Notes under the pieces: model-generated
Database searches by the model: none
Seen by the model: only the letters and a program-made list of their open reading frames with translations
Told to the model about the DNA's origin: nothing
Virus record (IMG/VR): IMGVR_UViG_3300029923_000015
Location: 1 to 64,000 of that record
Reading direction: 5' to 3' (one strand)
From: a virus
DNA length: 64,000 bases
Position numbers and translations under genes: made by a program
Part shown: piece by piece, positions 14,746 through 23,907 of the stretch
How the letters are laid out: each line of letters starts with the position of its first letter
Position numbering within the stretch: position 1 is the first letter of the stretch

Positions 14746-17298
14746 ATGAATAACACAACAACTATGTTTCCTGCGCAAAAAATAGCGCTCAAGAAAAAGA
14801 ATAAAGAATGGGGCGAGGCTTGCGTAGACTATATTATTGGAATGGGCGAAATAGTTCCTTCTGGTTCCGATAGAACTAATTTCGAGGAGATGCAAACCTA
14901 TTACGACTTATATAATAGTATCTTCAATGAAAAAGATTTAAAATATGTAACAGACCCATTCAAACAGGATGATGGATTTCCAGCTAGCCCGCAAGACTTT
15001 AACATAATTAGATCTAAAATCGATTTGCTGTTAGGCGAAGAAACAAAACATCCATTTAACTTTAGGGTCATTAGGACTAGCCAAGATGCTGCCTCTGACG
15101 TTCAAGAGAAGATGAAGAAGATGATGGTTGATTATATGATGGCAGAAGTTATGGCCGGAATGTCGGAAGACCAAGCAAAAGAGTTTCAAGATAAATTATC
15201 TACTGGAGAATTGATGCCACCAGAAAAAATAGCATCATTTATAACAAAAGACTATAAGGATGTGGCAGAAAGTGCTGCGTATCATAGTCTAAATTATTTA
15301 AAAGAAAAACTTGGTTTAGATCATGAGTTCCAGAAAGGATGGAAGGATGCATTAATAGCTGGAAAAGAAATATACTATACTGGAGTAATTAATGGCGAAC
15401 CTAATATGGAGAGAGTGAACCCAATGTATTTTGGACATGATCATTCACCAGACTTAGAGTTTATTGAAAATGGAGATTGGGCAGTTAGAAGGATGAGGAT
15501 GTCTTATACTGAGATCTATGATAGATTGTATGATAAGATGGACGAAAAGCAATTAGACAAGCTCCTTGAAATGACAAATTCTAAACCAGGAGCTGCTGGA
15601 TATGGTTCAGACAGGTCTAAAGTCGACTACATTCATTTAGATGTGAAAACAGTTACAGGTCCTGGAGACGATAATATAAACCAATCAAACCAATTAAATT
15701 TATGGCACGCTACATGGAAATCATATAAGAAAATTGGGTTTGTTACTATACTGGATGAAAATAATCAACCACAACAAATGATCGTTAGTGAGGATTACAT
15801 GGTTATAGGAAATGAATTAAATATAGAATGGAAGTGGGTTATAGAGGTCTGGGAGGGATATAGATTCGGAGAAGATGGTTATGTTGGAGTTCAACCTTTA
15901 GAATATCAATTCGTATCTGCAGATAATTTAAATTCACAAAAATTACCATACTCTGGAGTTATTTATAGTAATACAAACTCGAAGTCAAGGTCTCTCGTAT
16001 CTATAATGAAGCCTCTCCAATATATGTACATAATTATATGGTACAGGCTAGAATTAGCCTTATCAAGGGATAAAGGTAAAGTAATCACAATGGATATTAC
16101 CCAAATCCCTAAATCCATGAATATTGATGCTGCTAAATGGATGCATTATCTATCAGCGGTTGGAGTTAACTTTGTTAATCCATATGAAGAAGGTTGGGAT
16201 ATACCAGGCAGAGAGGGCGGGAAGGCTGCTCAGTTTAATCAAATATCTGCACTCGATCTAACGATGTCTGATGTTATAAGCCAGTATATAAGTCTTATGG
16301 CAAAGATAGAAGACATGTTATCCGAGATATCTGGTGTTAGTAGGCAAAGACAGGGAGAGATTACATCAAGTGAATTGGTTGGGAATGTAAATCAGGCAGT
16401 TCAAAACTCTGCTAGTATAACTCAACCATTATTTTGGATGCATAATCAATGCAAAAAAAACGCACTAAGGATGTTGCTAAATACAGCAAAAGAATGTTGG
16501 AGGGATTCTGCTAGACAGAATATTCAATACGTTATGAATGACTCTACTAGGGTATTTATGAAACTTGCTGATGATTTCTTTTATGAAGAAATGGATATAT
16601 TTGTATCTGACTCTACAAAAGATTTACAGAATCTAGAGGCGATAAAATCATTGTATCAGCCTGCGATGCAAAATGGAGCCAGTATATTGGATATCGCCGA
16701 GATAATGACGCTAGATAGTATTTCTGCAATTAAGACTAAGTTGGCACAGATAGAGAAGACTAGGTCCGATCAAGCGCAACAGACGGCAGACGCAGAAAAT
16801 CAAAGACAAATGCAGTTGTCTCAGGTTCAGAATGAAGTTAAACAACAAGAGGTCCTACTGAAACAACAAGAACTTGATTTGACTAAATATAAGACTGATT
16901 CTGATAATTCTACTAGAATAACAGTAGCAGAAATTGGTGCATATAAAGGAACGGCTGATATGGATGCAGATGCAAGTGGGACTCCAGATGTAATGGAAAT
17001 AGCAGATATGGCATTAAAGCAAAGCCAACATGATGCCGCTGTTTTTGACAAAGATATGGAAAGAAGTCAAAAAGAAAGAGAGTCTTCATTAAAGCATGAC
17101 TTAGAAGGAAGAAAGATTGAAGCTGATAAACAGGCCGCAAAATTAAGGGCAGATGCTGATAGAGATAAAATAAATCTTGAGAATCGAAAAATGGATGTCC
17201 AAAAACAATTACAAAAAATGAAAGATGATTCTGCTATGGAGCGCGAGAGATTAAAAGCTAAAACTGCGATTTCTAACAAGGTAACTGGTGAAAAATAA
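14746..17298 (+). CDS. portal protein
   Basis: An 850-residue protein directly after the terminase, the usual place and size for a crAss-like portal, the dodecameric ring through which DNA enters and leaves the head. The first 480 residues are a mixed domain with the SPQDFNIIRSKIDLLLGEE and YPYSG-type segments seen in such portals. From about residue 660 to the end the protein is highly charged and helical (QQEVLLKQQELDL, then KLRADADRDKINLENRKMD), consistent with the long barrel or crown helices. ATG is preceded by TTAAG one base after the terminase stop. Confidence 0.88.
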   Translation: MNNTTTMFPAQKIALKKKNKEWGEACVDYIIGMGEIVPSGSDRTNFEEMQTYYDLYNSIFNEKDLKYVTDPFKQDDGFPASPQDFNIIRSKIDLLLGEETKHPFNFRVIRTSQDAASDVQEKMKKMMVDYMMAEVMAGMSEDQAKEFQDKLSTGELMPPEKIASFITKDYKDVAESAAYHSLNYLKEKLGLDHEFQKGWKDALIAGKEIYYTGVINGEPNMERVNPMYFGHDHSPDLEFIENGDWAVRRMRMSYTEIYDRLYDKMDEKQLDKLLEMTNSKPGAAGYGSDRSKVDYIHLDVKTVTGPGDDNINQSNQLNLWHATWKSYKKIGFVTILDENNQPQQMIVSEDYMVIGNELNIEWKWVIEVWEGYRFGEDGYVGVQPLEYQFVSADNLNSQKLPYSGVIYSNTNSKSRSLVSIMKPLQYMYIIIWYRLELALSRDKGKVITMDITQIPKSMNIDAAKWMHYLSAVGVNFVNPYEEGWDIPGREGGKAAQFNQISALDLTMSDVISQYISLMAKIEDMLSEISGVSRQRQGEITSSELVGNVNQAVQNSASITQPLFWMHNQCKKNALRMLLNTAKECWRDSARQNIQYVMNDSTRVFMKLADDFFYEEMDIFVSDSTKDLQNLEAIKSLYQPAMQNGASILDIAEIMTLDSISAIKTKLAQIEKTRSDQAQQTADAENQRQMQLSQVQNEVKQQEVLLKQQELDLTKYKTDSDNSTRITVAEIGAYKGTADMDADASGTPDVMEIADMALKQSQHDAAVFDKDMERSQKERESSLKHDLEGRKIEADKQAAKLRADADRDKINLENRKMDVQKQLQKMKDDSAMERERLKAKTAISNKVTGEK

Positions 17299-17299
17299 T

Positions 17300-18166
17300 A
17301 TGCCAAAGATAGTGACAAAAACAAACAAGTCACTTATTTCTGATTGGAGGAAGAACTTCTCTAAACCTCCAACAGAATTGACTACGCCAGGTGTCGGTTT
17401 ATTAGATACGCAACAACTACAATCGTCCACAATGGTATCTACTCCAAATAGAATAAAGTCTGAGACTAATCGCGTTCCAATAGTGAAAGGAGATCCAACG
17501 CCAAAGTATATAAATATAAAGGATAATAGAAAAATTAGAGCAACCACTGGTCTTGCCATTGATCCTAATAGAGATCTCAAGACTGGATCTTATCCAACTA
17601 CTCTTCCTGTTGATATAGCTGGCAGCGCAAATACATTAAATAAAGATGCGTGGACAGTGATGGCTATAGGCCTTGCAGAAAATGACTTAGACAAAAAAGA
17701 CTCTTTCTCCGGTCATATGACTTCACCACCAACAGAAGGTGCAACATCTCCCGGAGATGATATGGTTAGGACGTTATCTAAAAAGATGCAACTCGCAAAA
17801 AGACTTGGCTATAAAGATGAACCCCACCAGATACAGGCGTGGCAGGGATTAAGCCATAAGGGTCTAACTGCAAAGTCAGATCAAAAATACAATATAGAGA
17901 CAGGGCAAGGCTCTAGTCAAGGGTCCTGGTTTGGGGTTCCAATCCCCTCTAGTGGGCATATAGATACTTTTGAGAACCCTTTGTATGGAAAAGAGATAAT
18001 AGATCTTAGAGATAATGTATTAAAGCCGAATAAAGACTTAAAGAATATAGTAGATACTACCGGCACAAAAGGTGGCGTTGTTATAAATAATGGAATAAAA
18101 TATACTAACTCAAACTACGCCAGGAGACTTGCTGTCAATAAGTGGCTAGAGGGTAATAGAAAATAA
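17300..18166 (+). CDS. virion-associated protein after the portal (288 aa)
   Basis: Located between portal and scaffold-like gene. Rich in Pro, Ser, Thr and Asn in its first 110 residues, which look extended or disordered. The stretch TVMAIGLAENDLDKKDSF and the later QIQAWQGLSHKGL could form a small helical domain. It recalls lysozyme-like proteins weakly, but no catalytic motif is clear, so I leave it unnamed. I start at ATG 17300, just after the portal stop; an upstream in-frame GTG (17288) overlaps the portal. Confidence 0.65.
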   Translation: MPKIVTKTNKSLISDWRKNFSKPPTELTTPGVGLLDTQQLQSSTMVSTPNRIKSETNRVPIVKGDPTPKYINIKDNRKIRATTGLAIDPNRDLKTGSYPTTLPVDIAGSANTLNKDAWTVMAIGLAENDLDKKDSFSGHMTSPPTEGATSPGDDMVRTLSKKMQLAKRLGYKDEPHQIQAWQGLSHKGLTAKSDQKYNIETGQGSSQGSWFGVPIPSSGHIDTFENPLYGKEIIDLRDNVLKPNKDLKNIVDTTGTKGGVVINNGIKYTNSNYARRLAVNKWLEGNRK

Positions 18167-18187
18167 TACAATTGAAAATAAACAATT

Positions 18188-19354
18188 ATGATAGATAAAA
18201 ATAATGACGCTCTGGGAGGTTTTAGTGCAATTTTCGACACACTATCTCCTAATGAAGACATACAAAGATTTAAAGGGTTTGAAGTTGTAGAAGATCCAGA
18301 TGATCCTACGACAGACACTAAGGCAATTGATGGAAAGGACGTACAAAGTCCATTTGACTTAGCGGATGAGGACGATTCCGTGGAAGTCCCAGGTAAACCA
18401 GATTTGAAAAAAACTACTCCTACTGTAGAGAAAGATGAAGTAAAGGAAATTATTCCTATTACTGATGATGAGCCTGAAAAAGAGGACGAAGTAGATGAGT
18501 CTGAATCTCAACAGGTGACTGCATTTTTTGATGCAATAGCAGAACAAGTTGGATGGAATGATATTACTGATGATGAAAAGCCAAAGTCGGTAGAAGACTT
18601 CGTATCATATATGAAGTCAGCAGTAGAAGAAAGTAGCACGCCTCAATACGCTAACGATGAGGTCGCTTCTCTAGATCAGTATATAAAAACAGGTGGTACT
18701 ATGTATGACTACTTTAATGGTACCACATCAGTTGATTATGATTCTGTTGACTTATCAAATGTAGAGTCTCAAAAAGCCCTAGTAAGTGAATTCCTTACTA
18801 CAAAAGGGTTCAGTGATACCCAGATAAAAAGAAAATTAGAAAAATACCAAGATGCAGATCTTTTGGAAGATGAAGCTACTGACGCCATAGAATTTTTAAA
18901 AGAATCTAAAGAGCAAAACAGAAAAGCGCTATTAGAAGAACAAAGAACTGCATACGACAATACGGTTAAGGAGCAACAAATTTTTTACAACAGCGTTGTT
19001 GATCAAATAGAAGCCCTTTCGGATGTTAGAGGAATAAAAATACCAAAAGAAGATAAGAAAGTTTTTAAGGAATATCTTTTAAAAATAGAATCTGATGGTA
19101 AAACCAAATATCAAAAAGACTATTCAAATCCTAATCGGATGATCAAGAATCTTATAGAATCTGCATACTTCACAATGAAAGGTGATGTATTGATAGAAAA
19201 TGCTAAAAGATCTGGAGAAACGTCTGCTACAGAAAGACTGAAAAATACTTTGAAAACAAACAAAGTAAGTGGTTCGAAACAATCAATAAATAATGGGTCT
19301 CCAGCACCACTATGGTCTATAGCTTCGCAACAACTATTACGAAGACCCCAATAA
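18188..19354 (+). CDS. acidic scaffold-like protein
   Basis: A 388-residue, very acidic protein immediately before the major capsid gene, the classic position of a scaffold. Residues ~35-110 are almost wholly Asp/Glu/Pro/Thr and probably disordered. Residues ~120-320 are helical with heptads (LLEEQRTAYDNTVKEQQIFY), and the C-terminal ~50 residues are basic with KTNKVSGSKQS, which may bind the capsid shell. Composition and place fit; no family signature can be shown. ATG preceded by AATAAACAATT. Confidence 0.7.
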   Translation: MIDKNNDALGGFSAIFDTLSPNEDIQRFKGFEVVEDPDDPTTDTKAIDGKDVQSPFDLADEDDSVEVPGKPDLKKTTPTVEKDEVKEIIPITDDEPEKEDEVDESESQQVTAFFDAIAEQVGWNDITDDEKPKSVEDFVSYMKSAVEESSTPQYANDEVASLDQYIKTGGTMYDYFNGTTSVDYDSVDLSNVESQKALVSEFLTTKGFSDTQIKRKLEKYQDADLLEDEATDAIEFLKESKEQNRKALLEEQRTAYDNTVKEQQIFYNSVVDQIEALSDVRGIKIPKEDKKVFKEYLLKIESDGKTKYQKDYSNPNRMIKNLIESAYFTMKGDVLIENAKRSGETSATERLKNTLKTNKVSGSKQSINNGSPAPLWSIASQQLLRRPQ

Positions 19355-19378
19355 TAAACATAAAACTAAGTTTTAAAA

Positions 19379-20857
19379 ATGGATAATGGAATTTTAAACA
19401 ACCTACAGCTTTACAAAGGAAAATGGTTTTCTGATCTTGTAGATGAAAATATGCTTTCTAATGCACTTCTGGTTAAACCTCACGAAGTATCTAGCGTAAT
19501 TTCTTACGTATTTGGTGCTAAGGATGATGGTTATAGTTCTGCCTTAGATTTCTTAACAGGAGGTCTTGGAAAGACTATGGTAATTGACCAACGTGAATTT
19601 AGATGGTCTGTTATGATCGATTCTGATCGTGCAGTTACTATTCGTTCAGCTAAATGGAATGGTTCTACAGTAACCGATCCAACAACTCAGGCAGGTCTGG
19701 GTAATACTCCGATAATGCTATCTCTAGAAGATAAGTGGTTCGGTCCAGGTGCTATACTTGAATTAGACGATAAGGAATTTCAATTACGTGTGTCGGGCGC
19801 TCCTTACCAAGATGGAAATGAATGGGTTTATACTTGCTTCATTGCAGATAGTCAGGCTACTTCGTTTGTACCGGGTAAATATTTACTTTCTGGATGTCAG
19901 GTATCTCGTTTAGGTTCCGCCTACGAAGAGTACTCAGAAGAGGCAGATATCATCAATTACAATACTCATATTAAACTGCATAATCATTTGACTACGGTTC
20001 GTTTGTCTTACGATATTACAGGTACCGCTTATAGTACTGTATTGGCTATCGCATTGAAAGACCCTAAGACTGGTAAAACTTCTTACTTGTGGTCGGATTT
20101 CCAGGAATGGAAAGCTGCCCGTGAATGGAATAAACGTCAAGAACGTCAATTGGTATACTCTAAATATAATGCTAGTGCTGATGGTACTACTGAATTAATG
20201 GGTACTAATGGTCGTCCAGTATATATTGGTGCAGGTTTATTGCAACAGATAGCCCCGGCAAATCGTAGATATTATACAGAATTAAATGCCGATTTATTGG
20301 AAGATTTCTTATCTGACATGTCTTATAATATGCTTGGAACTAATGAACGTAAATTCGTTGCCTTTACAGGCGAAATGGGTATGCGTGAATTTGACCGCGT
20401 ATTAAAAGAAAAGGCAGGTACCTATAATCTTATTGACAGTAAATTTGTTACTGGTTCTGGTCAAGAACTAACTTTAGGTGGTCAGTTCACTACTTATAAA
20501 ATGACTAACGGTATTGAACTTACTGTTAAGCATTTGCCAATGTATGATGATATCGTACATAATCGTAAGTTACATCCAATTACTGGGAAACCGGTTGAGT
20601 CTTATAGATTTACCTTCTTGGACTTTGGTACAAGAGATGGAGAAGCTAATATCGTTAAGGTAGCTAGGAAAGACAGAGAGATGGTTATGTGGCATACTGC
20701 TGGTTCTGTAGCCCCTGGAGCTGGATATGGCAAATCAATCAACACCCTTCGTTCAAATGCAAAGGATGGTTATTCGGTAAACTTCTTAGGTGAAGTTGGT
20801 ATCATGGTTAGAGATCCACGTGCTTGTGGTGAGTTGATCATGGACGTTATTGATTAA
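19379..20857 (+). CDS. major capsid protein
   Basis: At 492 residues and placed after the scaffold-like gene, this has the size and sequence character of the crAss-like HK97-fold major capsid protein. The N-terminal segment LQLYKGKWFSDLVDENM and later EFDRVLKEKAGTYNLIDSKF are typical. It uses mainly CGT for Arg, whereas genes such as the muzzle use AGA/AGG, as expected of the most highly expressed virion gene. It is followed by a strong hairpin. It would form most of the icosahedral shell. Confidence 0.9.
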   Translation: MDNGILNNLQLYKGKWFSDLVDENMLSNALLVKPHEVSSVISYVFGAKDDGYSSALDFLTGGLGKTMVIDQREFRWSVMIDSDRAVTIRSAKWNGSTVTDPTTQAGLGNTPIMLSLEDKWFGPGAILELDDKEFQLRVSGAPYQDGNEWVYTCFIADSQATSFVPGKYLLSGCQVSRLGSAYEEYSEEADIINYNTHIKLHNHLTTVRLSYDITGTAYSTVLAIALKDPKTGKTSYLWSDFQEWKAAREWNKRQERQLVYSKYNASADGTTELMGTNGRPVYIGAGLLQQIAPANRRYYTELNADLLEDFLSDMSYNMLGTNERKFVAFTGEMGMREFDRVLKEKAGTYNLIDSKFVTGSGQELTLGGQFTTYKMTNGIELTVKHLPMYDDIVHNRKLHPITGKPVESYRFTFLDFGTRDGEANIVKVARKDREMVMWHTAGSVAPGAGYGKSINTLRSNAKDGYSVNFLGEVGIMVRDPRACGELIMDVID

Positions 20858-20866
20858 TAAAAATTA

Positions 20867-20896
20867 AGTATAGGTAAATTGGTTTTTACCTATACT
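20867..20896 (+). terminator. hairpin after the major capsid gene
   Basis: AGTATAGGTAAA (20867-20878) and TTTACCTATACT (20885-20896) form a 12-bp stem around a 6-nt loop, 10 nt past the capsid stop. There is no T-tract downstream, so it may act mainly to stabilise the capsid mRNA 3' end. The remaining spacer to 21047 contains only a weak CTAAT/ATTAG pair and no gene. Confidence 0.6.
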
Positions 20897-21047
20897 ACAT
20901 TAATTAGATTAGTTTGATTCATAATAAAATCAAAACTATCGAAATGGAAGTAAAAATATTTTGAATTGCGATTGCATTCATAGGTTATAGCTAATCTACA
21001 ATGTGTGATTAGTTATTTTTAGTATTAACTTTTAAATCTTTAGAATT

Positions 21048-21821
21048 ATGGCACTTACTTTAGATGGTACAACGACTTTACCTGCAATGGGTGGAAGTGG
21101 TCTAGGCTCGGGCGTTGGTCTCGGGGCAGTTGGCGGTGGTATTGCTGGGTTAATCCTTGGTGGATTAATAGGCAATAACGGAAATGGATTATTTGGTGGC
21201 GGGTCTAGTACCGCTAATGTAGCAGAATTTGGAGCAATAAATAACCAACTGCAAACATTACAATCTCAGATCGGCGCAAATGATTTAAGGAATGAATTGG
21301 AAAGTATGGAGAACACATACGCTACAATATCATCCGGACAGACTGCTGCTAATGCAGCTGGATTCGCGTCAATCGGGAGTCAAATAGGAAACGTTGCAAC
21401 GGCACAAGCAACTAATAACTTTACTACACTTACATCTATCAATGATTTAGGCCGTGATATTACTGCTCAATCGAATCAAAATGCTTTACAGCAATTGAAT
21501 TCTTTTAATCAGCAAAATACCACAATGCTGCAAGGATTTAACTCATCCGCAATGCAGGTTCAAAATGCAACTAATCAAATAATTGCTCAAGGAACTGCAA
21601 ATGCAATGGCAATGGCTAATTGTTGCTGCGAAATAAAGAGTACTATCCTATCAGACGGAAATGCAACTCGCGCATTGATAAATGATCTTAATGTTCAAAA
21701 CTTAAGAGATCAATTAACTGCTGCTAATAATAAGATCAGTAATAACGATCAGAATCAATATTTGTTAAGTTCCATCTTGACACATATTCACCCAACAGTT
21801 ACTGGGACTACTATTGTCTAA
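21048..21821 (+). CDS. glycine-rich virion protein with coiled coil (257 aa)
   Basis: Residues ~14-45 are an almost uninterrupted Gly/Leu/Val stretch (GLGAVGGGIAGLILGGLIG) that could insert in a membrane or pack tightly. It is followed by Gln/Asn-rich heptads (NQLQTLQSQIGANDLRNELESM) suited to a trimeric coiled coil. A CCC triplet sits near residue 192 (MANCCCEIKS), and the C-terminus has QNLRDQLTAANNKISNNDQ. Proteins of this type, including the CCCxxK segment, occur beside capsid genes in other phages, but their function is not settled. Head fibre or minor capsid component is my inference. Confidence 0.65.
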   Translation: MALTLDGTTTLPAMGGSGLGSGVGLGAVGGGIAGLILGGLIGNNGNGLFGGGSSTANVAEFGAINNQLQTLQSQIGANDLRNELESMENTYATISSGQTAANAAGFASIGSQIGNVATAQATNNFTTLTSINDLGRDITAQSNQNALQQLNSFNQQNTTMLQGFNSSAMQVQNATNQIIAQGTANAMAMANCCCEIKSTILSDGNATRALINDLNVQNLRDQLTAANNKISNNDQNQYLLSSILTHIHPTVTGTTIV

Positions 21822-21835
21822 TAAAAAACACCAAC

Positions 21836-21849
21836 GGGGCTTCGGCCCC
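21836..21849 (+). terminator. UUCG-tetraloop hairpin
   Basis: GGGGC-TTCG-GCCCC is an exceptionally stable hairpin in an AT-rich genome, placed 15 nt after the preceding stop and 21 nt before the next ATG. The following TTAGGTT is a poor U-tract, so it may be a partial terminator or an mRNA-end stabiliser. Confidence 0.55.
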
Positions 21850-21870
21850 TTAGGTTAAAACTAAAGAGAT

Positions 21871-22167
21871 ATGGCAAGTCCAATAACAGTAGGCACTACA
21901 GCAATTGTAGTCGCTTTAGCTAATTTGTCTAGGGCTGATATTCGATTTCAGAATACAAGTCTAACACAGACAATTTATTTGAAAAGGGTCCCTAGTACTG
22001 GGTTATTTACTCCAGTATCTACAACTGATTATGATGTAAGAATGCTTCCAGATTCAGCAACTGGTGAAGGCGGAGAGCCATTTGAAACTAACTCAGTTTC
22101 TGCTTTCCAAGCAATTTCATCGGCAGCAGCAGGAACATTGGCAATTTATGAAACGGTTAAAGTTTAA
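21871..22167 (+). CDS. small beta-rich virion protein (98 aa)
   Basis: Short, Ser/Thr-rich and beta-like (IVVALANLSRADIRFQNTS, TIYLKRVPS), without charge clusters. It has the look of a capsid-decoration or adhesin-like beta sandwich of the kind encoded near phage head genes. This is inference from composition and place. It follows the UUCG hairpin and precedes four small genes of unknown role. Confidence 0.55.
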   Translation: MASPITVGTTAIVVALANLSRADIRFQNTSLTQTIYLKRVPSTGLFTPVSTTDYDVRMLPDSATGEGGEPFETNSVSAFQAISSAAAGTLAIYETVKV

Positions 22168-22171
22168 GATC

Positions 22172-22348
22172 ATGGAAGAAAATTATTTTAAAATAAGTTT
22201 CGATAAAGTCATGGAAATGATTTTAATCGAAGAAAGACAAAAGATACATAAGTTTATCTTAGATACATTAGGGAAGGCTACTGCAGATATATTCGAAACA
22301 TACAAAGCGACTCCTTCCGAAACTCTTAAGTTATTTGTAACAGTTTAA
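22172..22348 (+). CDS. small helical hypothetical protein (58 aa)
   Basis: I start at ATG 22172, 4 nt after the previous stop, although the same frame is open further upstream inside the previous gene. The product (MEENYFKISFDKVMEMILIEERQKI...) is a run of amphipathic helices. Function unknown. Confidence 0.55.
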   Translation: MEENYFKISFDKVMEMILIEERQKIHKFILDTLGKATADIFETYKATPSETLKLFVTV

Positions 22349-22359
22349 CCTAAGCTAAG

Positions 22360-22611
22360 ATGGAAGATAATATTACTGTACAAGATACAGCCGTAGACAC
22401 AAAGAAAGTCTATCCAATGGTAGAAGAGATGACGTTCAGATCTCCTGTAAAGAGTGAAGAAGAAGCATATAGACTATTAATGGCAATACAAACTTTAGTC
22501 AATGAAGTAGGATCAATTGAGATTATCTCACTATTCGATTATTTTGTAAAAAATCCATCAGCAATAGCAAAGGCTAAAAAGTACTTACCTTACTTAAAAA
22601 TGTTAGGATGA
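22360..22611 (+). CDS. small helical hypothetical protein (83 aa)
   Basis: Acidic N-terminus, then helices (SEEEAYRLLMAIQTLVNEVG, then KNPSAIAKAKKYLPYL). No motif known to me. Its TGA overlaps the ATG of the next gene (ATGA at 22608), so the two are coupled. By place it may be a minor virion or assembly protein. Confidence 0.6.
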   Translation: MEDNITVQDTAVDTKKVYPMVEEMTFRSPVKSEEEAYRLLMAIQTLVNEVGSIEIISLFDYFVKNPSAIAKAKKYLPYLKMLG

Positions 22612-23072
22612 GCAAATTTATGAATTTAATAGAAAAAGCAGCTCCGATTGTTATTCAGTCTAAGCCAATGATAGAAATTATTAATATAGTTAATGAGCAT
22701 CTAGATGATATGTGCTTATTGCATCCTAATCAATATGATGATCTTATTAATGAAATATATATGGTAGCAAATGGACCTTATTTCGATCTTGATATAGCCA
22801 ATAAGGCTGTAGCTGCTATGCATAATGAAGATGGCACTATGGGCCAGAAACTTAGTCTAAATGATACTAATCAAATAGCATCATCAATGAGTATTTATTT
22901 TGATAAATTTAATCAATACGATTGGTACTATACCGTAAACATGATATATTCTGATTACAGCGTAGTCTTATCAAATAACTCTTCATTATTAAATGAAATG
23001 GCAAAAGCCTTTTTAATGGATAAGGACGCCCCAGCAGGGAAGGCCTATCTGTACTATAAGGCAATGTGCTAA
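22608..23072 (+). CDS. conserved-looking helical phage protein (154 aa)
   Basis: The middle (GPYFDLDIANKAVAAMHNEDG) and end (YYTVNMIYSDYSVVLSN, then DKDAPAGKAYLYYKA) resemble a phage family of unknown function that I have seen in several Bacteroidota and Firmicutes phages (DUF7841-like, from memory). All-helical, soluble. It is followed by a perfect 10-bp hairpin, which suggests that this small-gene block ends here. Confidence 0.6.
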   Translation: MSKFMNLIEKAAPIVIQSKPMIEIINIVNEHLDDMCLLHPNQYDDLINEIYMVANGPYFDLDIANKAVAAMHNEDGTMGQKLSLNDTNQIASSMSIYFDKFNQYDWYYTVNMIYSDYSVVLSNNSSLLNEMAKAFLMDKDAPAGKAYLYYKAMC

Positions 23073-23077
23073 AATAC

Positions 23078-23109
23078 TTATGTGGGGCGATTGATTTTAC
23101 CCCACATAA
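23078..23109 (+). terminator. hairpin ending the post-capsid block
   Basis: TTATGTGGGG (23078-23087) pairs perfectly with CCCCACATAA (23100-23109) around a 12-nt loop. It begins 5 nt after a stop codon; no T-run follows, but the placement and stability fit a transcription terminator. Confidence 0.65.
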
Positions 23110-23152
23110 CAATTAAATAAATATAAAAATTACTATACTTAAGTAAACTTAA

Positions 23153-23905
23153 ATGGAAGTATTATTGAAACATAAGCGCAAAGACGCTTGGGCCCAAGTA
23201 ATAAAATATAAATCATGCTTTGATTATATTGCGCCTGCATTAACAAGATCGGGAAATAGACACACTGGATTAACAGAAGAAGACGCCCTTAGACTTGAAA
23301 AGGAATTAAATTTAGGACCAAATACTTTAGCCCCTTATAGCAAGTATTGGGTTACGTTTATTATAAAAATAACTAATAAAGAGCTTGCTCTAGACACTAG
23401 TAGACCCTGGGATGAATTGCAATATCTATTTTTAAAGAATCATCACAGAGTTGCAATTGGATTAAACGATTTAAAACCAGGAGCAGACTATGTATTAATA
23501 AACAAAGATTCTGAGGCTCAAGAGTCTAATAGGATCAATAAGAGAAAGCGCGATGCTATTAAAGAATTTGACAAACTATCGCTAGAAGACATGAGAAAGT
23601 GTTTGCGACTATTTGGATATAAAGCAGATACTATGTCGGCTGAACTCGTAGAAAGCAAATTATTTGAACAAGTGGAAGGAAGCCCAGAGAGATTCTTTTC
23701 TAAATGGGTTGATAATAAATCAAAAAATACTGAATTCCTAATTGAGGCTGCAATAGCAAAAAATATTTTACGAAAAAATAAAAATGCTTATTTGTACGGA
23801 ACGGATGTTATAGGGACTTCATTATCTGATGCAGTATCTTATTTAGATAATAAGATGAACCAAGATCTGAAGATGACTATAAAAAATGAATTAGAAAGTA
23901 AATAA
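23153..23905 (+). CDS. virion structural protein (250 aa), crAss-type
   Basis: The segment GLTEEDALRLEKELNLGPNT followed by YWVTFIIKITNKELALDTSRPWDELQYLFLK resembles a protein conserved in crAss-like phages between capsid and ring genes. The second half is helical and charged, with KLSLEDMRKCLRLFGYKADTM as a possible SAP-like or helix-turn-helix unit. Head completion or auxiliary capsid are possible roles. It begins after the 23078 hairpin, so it may open a new transcription unit, and ends 2 nt before the next gene. Confidence 0.65.
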   Translation: MEVLLKHKRKDAWAQVIKYKSCFDYIAPALTRSGNRHTGLTEEDALRLEKELNLGPNTLAPYSKYWVTFIIKITNKELALDTSRPWDELQYLFLKNHHRVAIGLNDLKPGADYVLINKDSEAQESNRINKRKRDAIKEFDKLSLEDMRKCLRLFGYKADTMSAELVESKLFEQVEGSPERFFSKWVDNKSKNTEFLIEAAIAKNILRKNKNAYLYGTDVIGTSLSDAVSYLDNKMNQDLKMTIKNELESK

Positions 23906-23907
23906 AT

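Noticed and set aside
20900-21047. Bacteroidota TTTG / TAnnTTTG promoter after the capsid gene
   Set aside because: TATTTTG occurs near 20955, but it is one base short of the consensus and lacks a properly spaced upstream TTTG.
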